This document shows, one piece after another, positions 26,466 through 33,455 of a stretch of DNA of 35,407 nt. Under the pieces are notes generated by a model. It saw only the letters and a list, made by a program, of their open reading frames with translations. It had not been told where the DNA came from and made no database searches. Made by a program: the position numbers and the translations under genes. The DNA comes from Rhodospirillales bacterium (GTDB lineage Bacteria; Pseudomonadota; Alphaproteobacteria; Acetobacterales; Acetobacteraceae): the NCBI GenBank assembly GCA_025351925.1, contig JANXVC010000056.1, positions 1-35,407 on the forward strand, in the 5' to 3' direction. Each line of letters begins with the position of its first letter. Position 1 is the first letter of the stretch.

Positions 26466-26486
26466 TTCCAAGTGTCTGGATTGGAA
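26466..26486. promoter_or_regulatory. inverted repeat between divergent cyclase and MFS genes
   Basis: TTCCAA at 26466-26471 and TTGGAA at 26481-26486 form a perfect 6-bp inverted repeat with nine bases between. It lies in the 206-base divergent intergenic region, 96 bases upstream of the cyclase start and 89 upstream of the MFS start. This is the shape of an operator for a dimeric regulator (for example GntR or LysR), but the match is short and no regulator gene is next to it. Confidence 0.35.
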
Positions 26487-26575
26487 TCATACCATTTCAT
26501 CACGGCGCTGTGAGTATCCACCGTGACAATACGTAATCGCACGCATGACGTGACGAACTGAGGGAGGACGGTCGT

Positions 26576-27904
26576 ATGGACGACATTGAGAAACGAACCA
26601 TCAGCAAAGTTCTTTGGCGGCTCATTCCATTTCTGGTCGCATGCTACTTTGTTGCGTATTTGGACCGCGTCAACGTCGGCTTTGCCAAGCTGCAGATGGC
26701 CTCGGCGCTCGGATTGTCCGAGGCGGCCTACGGCCTGGGCGCCGGACTGTTCTTCATCGCCTACTTCCTGCTCGAAGTGCCGTCCAACCTCGCGCTCGAC
26801 AAGTTCGGCGCGCGGCTGTGGATCGCCCGCATCATGCTGAGCTGGGGCATCATCTCCGGCCTGTTCGCCTTCATCGGCCCGATCGCGACGGCCACCGGGC
26901 TCTCGACCCAGTGGGTGTTCTACATCCTGCGCTTCCTGCTCGGCATCGCCGAGGCCGGGTTTTTCCCAGGAATCATCTTCTATCTGACGCTGTGGTTCCC
27001 CTCGGTCTATCGCGCCCGTGTGGTCTCGCTGTTCATGCTGGCGATCCCGTTCTCGTCCATCATCGGCGCGCCGATCTCCGGGGCTTTGCTGAACCTTTCC
27101 GGCGCCGGACTCGACGGCTGGCAATGGCTGTTCATCCTCGAGGCGGTACCGTCGGTCTTGATGGGCATCGCCGTCATCTTCTACCTGACGGATCGACCGT
27201 CGCTCGCCACCTGGCTCCACGGCGATGAAAAGAACTGGCTGGAGACGCGCTTAGCGACCGAGAAGACCAAGAAGGAGTCCGCCGAGCATCTCAGCATCGG
27301 CAAAGCGCTGAGCGACGGGCGCGTTTTGGCCTGCGCGTTCGTGTACTTCTGCCTGAACGCCGCGAGCTACGGGGTGGCCTTCTTCCTGCCGACGATTGTC
27401 AAGGGTTTCGGCGCCAGCAACTTCGAAACCGGCCTGCTATCCGCGCTGCCTTTCGTGTTCGGCGCGGTTGGCATGGTGCTGCTGGGCCGCAACTCCGATC
27501 GGACGCTGCGCCGCCGGGAGCACGTCTGCTTCGCGATGCTGCTCGCCACGGTCGGCGTCGGCGGCGCGGGCCTCGTCTCCTCGCCGGCCATGGTGCTGGG
27601 CCTGCTCTGCCTGGGGCTGATCTGCGTCTCCGCCATGCCGCCGCTGTTCTGGCCGATACCGAGCACCTTCCTGACCGGCACCTCGGCGGCGGCCGGGATC
27701 GCGGCCATCAACTCGCTCGGCAACCTGTCGGGTTTCGCCGGCCCCTACATGATGGGATATTTGAAGGACCTGACCGGAAATTTCACCGCCGGGCTGCTCG
27801 TGCTGGGGGGCTGCGCCCTGGTCGGCGCGATCGTCGCCATGATGCTGAAGGTCAACACGCAATTGGAGGTTGCCGGGCCGGCCAGGTCAGCACTGGCGCA
27901 TTGA
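26576..27904 (+). CDS. MFS transporter, anion:cation symporter family
   Basis: This 442-residue protein has 12 predicted membrane helices. The start follows AGGGAGGA. The N-terminal part (EKRTISKVLWRLIPFLVACY, then VAYLDRVNVGFAKLQM) and LGAGLFFIAYFLLEVPSNLA are classic for the ACS family of MFS (phthalate, glucarate, tartrate, nicotinate-type carboxylate importers). The loop after helix 6 carries the basic region, and the second half includes GFGASNFETGLLSALPFVFG. It probably imports an organic anion with protons. Its divergent placement next to an exported hydrolase suggests that the carboxylate released in the periplasm is the substrate. Confidence 0.9.
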   Translation: MDDIEKRTISKVLWRLIPFLVACYFVAYLDRVNVGFAKLQMASALGLSEAAYGLGAGLFFIAYFLLEVPSNLALDKFGARLWIARIMLSWGIISGLFAFIGPIATATGLSTQWVFYILRFLLGIAEAGFFPGIIFYLTLWFPSVYRARVVSLFMLAIPFSSIIGAPISGALLNLSGAGLDGWQWLFILEAVPSVLMGIAVIFYLTDRPSLATWLHGDEKNWLETRLATEKTKKESAEHLSIGKALSDGRVLACAFVYFCLNAASYGVAFFLPTIVKGFGASNFETGLLSALPFVFGAVGMVLLGRNSDRTLRRREHVCFAMLLATVGVGGAGLVSSPAMVLGLLCLGLICVSAMPPLFWPIPSTFLTGTSAAAGIAAINSLGNLSGFAGPYMMGYLKDLTGNFTAGLLVLGGCALVGAIVAMMLKVNTQLEVAGPARSALAH

Positions 27905-27927
27905 GTCTGCTTGCTGCTGCCGACGAT

Positions 27928-27955
27928 CCGCCCTCCATGTCGGGGGCGGGTTCTT
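27928..27955. terminator. hairpin terminator between convergent MFS and GGDEF genes
   Basis: CCGCCCTC (27928-27935) pairs with GGGGGCGG (27942-27949), with one T-G wobble and a 6-base loop (CATGTC), followed by GTTCTT. The site lies in the 75-base gap between two convergent genes, 24 bases after the MFS stop. A short T-rich tail supports a rho-independent terminator for the plus strand; on the minus strand there is no T-run. Confidence 0.55.
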
Positions 27956-27979
27956 CTAGGATCGGCGGGCCCGTGCGGC

Positions 27980-29068
27980 TCAGGCGCGTGCGTCGTGGGC
28001 GGCCGATTGGTGTTCGACGCAGACCCGGTTCCGGCCGAGGTGCTTCGCCTCATACAGCGCCGCGTCGGCCCGCTCGATCAGCGACGCGGGGCCGTCGCTG
28101 ATGCGGAACTGCGCGACGCCGGCCGAGACCGTCACGCTGCCATGGTCCTGCTGCGCGCCCTTGATGGTCAGGCGCTTGCCGTCCAGCACGGCGCGGATTT
28201 GCCCAGCGACGACGGCGCCGGGCCGCAGTTCGGCGCCGCTCAGGATGACGGCGAACTCCTCCCCGCCATAGCGCGCCGCGGTGTCACGGCCCTTCACGTT
28301 GTCGGCGATCACCCGTCCGACCAGCCGGAGCACGAGATCCCCCGTACGATGCCCATAGGTGTCGTTGAACCGCTTAAAGTGGTCGATGTCGAGCAGCACC
28401 AGGCACATGGCCTCCTGGTCGGTCCTGGCGCGCGCAATGGCCCGACGCAGCCGCACGTCGAACGCCTTGCGGTTGCACAGGCCGGTCAGGGCGTCCGTCG
28501 TCGCGTGCTGCTTCGCCTCCGACAAAGTCTGCCGCAGCTTGGTGATCCGGCTGACGGAGGCCGAGAGCTGCTGCTCCAGGGCGCGGTTGCGCTCGCTCGC
28601 CCGGGTCGTCTCGGCCGTGAGCACCGTCACCGCCTGCACGAGGCCGTTCATCGTCCGGTCCTGCTCTAGCCGGACCGCAACGCCAGACAGGGTATCGCTG
28701 TAGCCGCGCAGCGCCGCCTGATTGCCCGCGACCTGCTCCACGATGGCCTGGGCGGCTTTATCGAGCTGCTCCGAACCATCGGCGATGGCATCGACGTCCA
28801 CCTCCTGAACCAGGCAGTCGGCGTGCAGCTCAAAAAGCTGCTCCGGCGAGGGCGGCATGCCGGTGTCGAGCAGGACACCGAGACGGTTGGACAGGATCGG
28901 GTTGCTGCCGCCGAGATGGATGAACCAGAGCTCGAAATTATGCGGGGTCGGCAGGATGTTGCGTTGCCGCAGATCCGTCCAGGTGCGGTCTGCCAGATCC
29001 CGGACCAGCGCCGCGCGGTCGGCCGTATGCGCATGGGAGCGTGCGCTCCCCAGGTATTGGCTGGACAT
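27980..29068 (-). CDS. diguanylate cyclase (GGDEF domain)
   Basis: The product is 362 residues from the ATG at 29068; the frame stays open upstream but without recognisable sequence. The N-terminal part (about 20-100) has the TDLRQRNILPTPHNFELWF and GGSNPILSNRLG segments common to a group of soluble alphaproteobacterial diguanylate cyclases; a coiled-coil stretch follows (about 140-190). The GGDEF domain covers about 190-350, with DALTGLCNRKAFD and the active site RYGGEEF (GGEEF at 268-272). Five residues before GGEEF the inhibitory site reads KGRD, not RxxD, so product inhibition may be weak or absent. It makes c-di-GMP from two GTP, affecting motility and biofilm. No phosphodiesterase is nearby. 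Confidence 0.9.
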   Translation of the reverse strand: MSSQYLGSARSHAHTADRAALVRDLADRTWTDLRQRNILPTPHNFELWFIHLGGSNPILSNRLGVLLDTGMPPSPEQLFELHADCLVQEVDVDAIADGSEQLDKAAQAIVEQVAGNQAALRGYSDTLSGVAVRLEQDRTMNGLVQAVTVLTAETTRASERNRALEQQLSASVSRITKLRQTLSEAKQHATTDALTGLCNRKAFDVRLRRAIARARTDQEAMCLVLLDIDHFKRFNDTYGHRTGDLVLRLVGRVIADNVKGRDTAARYGGEEFAVILSGAELRPGAVVAGQIRAVLDGKRLTIKGAQQDHGSVTVSAGVAQFRISDGPASLIERADAALYEAKHLGRNRVCVEHQSAAHDARA

Positions 29069-29280
29069 TCGATACGATACTGCAAGACACCGGGGCTGAA
29101 CAAGCGATGCGAGGGCGTAATGGAGGTTAGGGCAAGGTTTATTTTGGTGGTGACCGCGGCTCGGGTCGGCGCAGATCGGGCCGGCCACCTTGCTGAGGCG
29201 TCTGAAGGCTGCAAATAACGACGCATCGGACTGGATGAAAACAGGGAGATGTCGATGGTTTGCATCAGGCTCATGACGGC

Positions 29281-30645
29281 ATGACGGGCGCGGAACGGAC
29301 GCTGCTGGTCCGCAATGCGCGCGTGGTCGCAACCATGGACGATGCCCGGCGCGAGATCCCCGGCGGCGCCATCCTGGTGCGCGGCAACCGCATCGAACAA
29401 ATAGGGCCCACCGCCGAGCTGCCGGCAGCGGCCGACGAGGTCATCGACCTCGCCGGCCACGTGGTGCTGCCGGGCCTGGTGAACACGCATCACCACATGA
29501 CCCAGAGCCTAACGCGCGCGGTGCCGGCGGCGCAGGACGGCGAGCTGTTCACCTGGCTTCGCGCGCTCTATCCAATCTGGGCGCGGATGCGGCCCGAGAT
29601 GGCGCACGCCGCAACGCTGACCGCGATGGCCGAGCTGATGCTGTCGGGATGCACGACGTCGAGCGACCATCTGTATATCTATCCGAACGGCTGCCGGCTG
29701 GACGACAGCATCCGTGCAGCGCGCGAGATCGGCATGCGCTTTCACGCGACGCGCGGCAGCATGAGCGTGGGCGAGAGCGAAGGCGGCCTGCCGCCCGACA
29801 GCGTGGTGGAGCGGCCGGACGCGATCCTGGCCGACACGCAGCGGCTGATCGAGACCTTCCACGACGCCGGGCGTTACGCGATGCTGCGGGTCGGCGTGGC
29901 GCCCTGCTCGCCGTTCAGCGTCAGCCGCGACCTGATGCGCGCATCCGCCGAGCTGGCCCGGCACTACAAGGTCGGCCTGCATACCCATCTGGCCGAAACC
30001 GCGAACGACGTGGCGTATTGCCGGGAGCGGTTCGGCATGACGCCGGCCGAGTATGCCGAGGACCTCGGCTGGGTCGGCGCGGATGTGTGGCACGCGCACT
30101 GCGTGCACCTCGACCAGCCCGGCATCGCGCGATTCGCCAGCACCGGCACCGGCGTGGCGCATTGCCCATGCTCGAACATGCGGCTCGCCTCCGGCATAGC
30201 GCCGGTCCGCGCCATGCTGGATGCCGGCGTCCATGTCGGGCTCGGCGTGGACGGCAGCGCGTCGAATGATTCCGGCCATATGCTGGGCGAGGCGCGGCAG
30301 GCGATGCTGCTGCAGCGGGTCGGCTTTGGCCCGGCGGCGCTGAATGCGCGGCAGGCGCTCGAGATTGCGACGCGCGGCGGCGCGCAGGTATTGGGCCGCG
30401 ACGATATCGGCCACCTGGCGCCGGGTATGGCGGCGGATTTCGTGGCGTTCGACACCGAGACGATCGGTTTTGCCGGGGCGGGGCACGATCCCGTCGCGGC
30501 GCTGGTATTCTGCAAGCCGGCCAATGTGTCGTTGAGCGTGATCAACGGCCGGGTGGCAGCGCGCGACGGCAGGCTGCTCGGCGTCGATCTGCGTCAGTTG
30601 GTGGAGCGGCATAACGGGTTCGCCCGCGAACTGCTGATGGGCTGA
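29281..30645 (+). CDS. 8-oxoguanine deaminase-type amidohydrolase
   Basis: This 454-residue protein belongs to the amidohydrolase superfamily. Metal-binding HxH is His70 and His72 (NTHHHM). Further ligands and catalytic residues are seen in HTHLAET, HAHCVHLD and GVDGSASNDSG. The strings PGLVNTHHHMTQSLTRAVPA, then QDGELFTWLRALYPIW, are typical of 8-oxoguanine deaminases and close relatives (hydroxyatrazine hydrolase-like, AtzB branch). It would convert 8-oxoguanine to urate and ammonia in the cytosol, removing oxidised base. A TTG at 29260, with GGGAG ten bases upstream, is an alternative start adding seven residues. It is divergent from the GGDEF gene and convergent with the glycan block. Confidence 0.87.
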   Translation: MTGAERTLLVRNARVVATMDDARREIPGGAILVRGNRIEQIGPTAELPAAADEVIDLAGHVVLPGLVNTHHHMTQSLTRAVPAAQDGELFTWLRALYPIWARMRPEMAHAATLTAMAELMLSGCTTSSDHLYIYPNGCRLDDSIRAAREIGMRFHATRGSMSVGESEGGLPPDSVVERPDAILADTQRLIETFHDAGRYAMLRVGVAPCSPFSVSRDLMRASAELARHYKVGLHTHLAETANDVAYCRERFGMTPAEYAEDLGWVGADVWHAHCVHLDQPGIARFASTGTGVAHCPCSNMRLASGIAPVRAMLDAGVHVGLGVDGSASNDSGHMLGEARQAMLLQRVGFGPAALNARQALEIATRGGAQVLGRDDIGHLAPGMAADFVAFDTETIGFAGAGHDPVAALVFCKPANVSLSVINGRVAARDGRLLGVDLRQLVERHNGFARELLMG

Positions 30646-30657
30646 ACCGGCGGGGCA

Positions 30658-31542
30658 TCACGGCAGGATGGCTGGGCTGACGCGATCGGCGTCGCGGGAT
30701 GTGACCTGGATGCGCCAGTCGGGCAAAGCCTCCAGCGGCCGGACGGCCGGGTAGGACTGGGCGGCGCAGGTCGCCAGCCAGGTCGCATCGACGATGCTGC
30801 AGCCCTGGGCACGGAGGCGGTTGGTCAGCATCTGCTCGTTCAGGATGGCGGCTGCCTTGTCCTCGAAGAAGCCGAGGGTCTGTTCCGACAGCACGAAGCG
30901 TGAGTGCCATTCCATGCCCTGGCCGGTGCCCTCGCCGGTCAGCCAACCCAGGATATTCTGGCGGTACGACGCCGAAAGCGGCGCGGCGATGCGGAACGGC
31001 GCTGCAGGGTCACCGCTGAAGAAGCTTTCCCGGTCGATCACGCTGACGAGCGACCCAAGCAGCCGGAGCTCCATCGGCGGCAGCAGCACGAACGAGCTGC
31101 GCAGCCACGCCTGCGACCGGCGCCCGAACAACACGACCGGGCTGTTATAGTGGTCGATGTGGCCGACCGCGGCGGCGCGCCCGGCGACCAAGCCCAGCAT
31201 ATCGGCGTCGAACCGGTCGAGGTAGCGGACATAGAGCTGCCGGAACGCCGAGGTGGCGAGGTGGACGAAGTCGTACCCGTCCAGCCGATGGCCGAAATGC
31301 TCGATGCCGCGGTCCCAGGCGGAGAACTCCCAGGCCGAGTTGTCGCCGCCGATAAGCGTCACGCCGTGCCCAAACCGCTCCTCATGGCTCCGGTCCAAGG
31401 CATTGTCGATCATGAGCACGTCATGCGCGGCCTCCGGCATCTGCTGCGCGAACAGCGTCCGGATACTCGGCAGCGCGTCCTGATACTTGCCGGTGCCGTG
31501 CCGGGCCAGCAGCGTGACGATGCGCAGGCGTGGGGCGCTCAT
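30658..31542 (-). CDS. unknown protein of glycan block, GT-like
   Basis: This 294-residue protein is not confidently recognised. It starts LRIVTLLARHGTGKYQDALPS and then has HDVLMIDNAL and LIGGDNSAWEFSAWDRGIEH. The last resembles the DNxGxxFxxWxxG stretch of rhamnan-synthesis or GT2-like proteins, where it contacts a nucleotide sugar. No DxD motif is obvious. There is no signal peptide or membrane helix. Its ATG overlaps the stop of the preceding glycosyltransferase gene (ATGA, 4 bases), so it is translated together with it and probably works on the same glycan. A transferase or a polymer-modifying enzyme is a reasonable guess from context, not proof. Confidence 0.75.
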   Translation of the reverse strand: MSAPRLRIVTLLARHGTGKYQDALPSIRTLFAQQMPEAAHDVLMIDNALDRSHEERFGHGVTLIGGDNSAWEFSAWDRGIEHFGHRLDGYDFVHLATSAFRQLYVRYLDRFDADMLGLVAGRAAAVGHIDHYNSPVVLFGRRSQAWLRSSFVLLPPMELRLLGSLVSVIDRESFFSGDPAAPFRIAAPLSASYRQNILGWLTGEGTGQGMEWHSRFVLSEQTLGFFEDKAAAILNEQMLTNRLRAQGCSIVDATWLATCAAQSYPAVRPLEALPDWRIQVTSRDADRVSPAILP

Positions 31543-33455
31543 AGGTTGGCGGTCCGCAGCGCCTCGTCGCGGGCGCGCCAGTGCTCGATGCCGCCATGGG
31601 CTAGACGATCTTCCAGGCTATGCAGCACCGCCGCCGCCGCGTCGCGCCATCCCGTGGGCGTCTGCGCCTCGCCCAGTGCGGCGCCGAATGGCAGGCCCGG
31701 CGGGGCCGATCCCGCTAGAACTCGGCCGAGCGCCTCGACCAATGAGGCCGGGTCGTCGAATTCGATCAGGCGGCCCGGCAGGCGGGAGTGCGCCGCGATC
31801 TCATTCCACAACGGACAGCTTCGCACCAGCACCGGACGGCCATAAGCCAGGCTCTCCACGACGGGCAGCCCGAACCCCTCGTAGAACGACGGATACACGA
31901 CGGCCCGGGCGGTCGCGACCAGGCGGTGCACCTCGTCCTCGGAGGTCTCGCCGCTCGGGACGAACTCCACGCCCGGGACGGCCGGCCCTCGCCCGCCCAG
32001 CACCGCGAAGGCCTGCAGCGGGAACGCCTCGCTGAGCAGGCGGAGAGCAGGCGCAATGCCCTTGTGGTCGTAATCGTTGCCGAACAGCAGGACATGCCCG
32101 CCGGCCGGCATGCTCTGGAGCCGCGGCAGCGTGTGCTCGCCGGTCAGGAAGCTTAGGTGCACCACCCGCTCCGTGACACCCGGCGCCACCGGGAAGCGCT
32201 GGCGGAAGCGGTCGCGGGAGAACGCCGAGATATAGGTCAGGATGTCGGAGTGCCGGGCGATGAGGCGCCACGCCCATTCCAGGCGCTCCGGCGCGGGATA
32301 GAGGATGTCCCAGCCGATCGTGTCGAGGATGTTGAACCCGACGACGAAGCCGTGGCGGTGCGTCTCGGCGACGGTCTCGACGGCCCAGGGCTGGTTGAGC
32401 ATCAGGGCTGCGGCGTAGCAGCCGGGCGCCGTGTCTGTCAGCAGATTGAACTGGGGATAGCGTGCCGCCATCCCGTGGAACTCCATGGCCGTGGCGCTGA
32501 CGAGGATGTCAATGTGCCACGGTGCTCCCAGTGCAGCGAAGCCGTCCAGCATCCCCAGCACGCATTTCGAAGTGCCGTTGTGCAGCATGGTGAGGCCGCG
32601 GCAGTCGAGCAGCAGACGGCGTGGGCCGGAGCCTGGGTAGGCGGCGCTCAGCAACGGCTCCAGCCGGCGTTGCGCCAGCCGCTCGTTCTCCGCCGCCGCA
32701 CGGGACGCGTCGGGATATGCGGCCAGAAGCCCGGCAGCGTCGTCCGCCGGAAGCGCCGGATAGAGGTCGCCGTGCGCCAGGCTCGAGGCGACGACAACGC
32801 GGTTCGCCACGACGTTGCGGAACCCGCGGCGCCGGGCCTGGCACAAAGCGAGGGCCACCGCACCACGCAAGCTGCTGAATTGGTCTGCAGGGGTGATGGC
32901 GGACACGACCTCGCGCCGGATCACGGTGACCGCCGCCAGCAGCTCCGCGGTGATCAGGCTCTGCGGCAGCCGCGCCAGGGCTGCACGCGAGGTCCATCCG
33001 GCGTTCGCCTCGAATCCGGCGGTTGGCAGCGGCCAGACGCGGTCCGTCGCCGCATCGGCAAAGCGCGGCTGGGCGCTGCCGAACAGCGGGTCAAGGCCGA
33101 ACTCGTCCAGCAGCGGCTGGATGACCTCGTTGCCCGGCAGCAGGCAGCCGAGGATGACGACCAGGTGCCGACGGCGGCTCGCCGCGTGGGCCACGGCGCG
33201 CGCCCAGGCGGCGATGGGCGCGCTGCCCTCGGCGTGCCGCGCCAGCGGGCCGCACGCCGGGACGTCGTGCGGCAGCGATGCAATCAGGCCGCGATCCCGC
33301 TGCAAAAACCCGCATTGCACCTCCAGCAGCCGGAGGTGCCGCGCGGTCGCCTCCGCGTCCAGCCCAATCTCCGAGAGGTCCACGAACACGTCATAATCGA
33401 AAAGGAAGGCATCCGAATTGCCAGCATGCACGCCCGTCGGCCGCTCAAATGTCAT
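31539..33455 (-). CDS. glycosyltransferase family 1/4-type protein with long N-part
   Basis: The product is 638 residues from the ATG at 33455, which lies inside the end of the preceding gene (11-base overlap). The C-terminal half is a GT-B glycosyltransferase: HVLLFGNDYDHKGIAPALRLL for the nucleotide site region and VYPSFYEGFGLPVVESLAYG, the conserved E(x7)E motif of GT4 enzymes, followed by GRPVLVRSCPLW. The middle has LLDCRGLTMLHNGTSKCVLG, the opening of the acceptor domain (GT4 starts commonly contain NGTSR/K). The N-terminal 250 or so residues are unfamiliar and may be a separate domain. It acts in the cytoplasm on a nucleotide-sugar donor. The product is likely a surface polysaccharide or a glycosylated protein. 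Confidence 0.85.
   Translation of the reverse strand: MTFERPTGVHAGNSDAFLFDYDVFVDLSEIGLDAEATARHLRLLEVQCGFLQRDRGLIASLPHDVPACGPLARHAEGSAPIAAWARAVAHAASRRRHLVVILGCLLPGNEVIQPLLDEFGLDPLFGSAQPRFADAATDRVWPLPTAGFEANAGWTSRAALARLPQSLITAELLAAVTVIRREVVSAITPADQFSSLRGAVALALCQARRRGFRNVVANRVVVASSLAHGDLYPALPADDAAGLLAAYPDASRAAAENERLAQRRLEPLLSAAYPGSGPRRLLLDCRGLTMLHNGTSKCVLGMLDGFAALGAPWHIDILVSATAMEFHGMAARYPQFNLLTDTAPGCYAAALMLNQPWAVETVAETHRHGFVVGFNILDTIGWDILYPAPERLEWAWRLIARHSDILTYISAFSRDRFRQRFPVAPGVTERVVHLSFLTGEHTLPRLQSMPAGGHVLLFGNDYDHKGIAPALRLLSEAFPLQAFAVLGGRGPAVPGVEFVPSGETSEDEVHRLVATARAVVYPSFYEGFGLPVVESLAYGRPVLVRSCPLWNEIAAHSRLPGRLIEFDDPASLVEALGRVLAGSAPPGLPFGAALGEAQTPTGWRDAAAAVLHSLEDRLAHGGIEHWRARDEALRTANL

Noticed and set aside
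29509-30612. Minus-strand open frame of about 367 codons opposite the amidohydrolase
   Set aside because: It is opposite to a gene with all amidohydrolase metal motifs; no domain is seen in the shadow frame.
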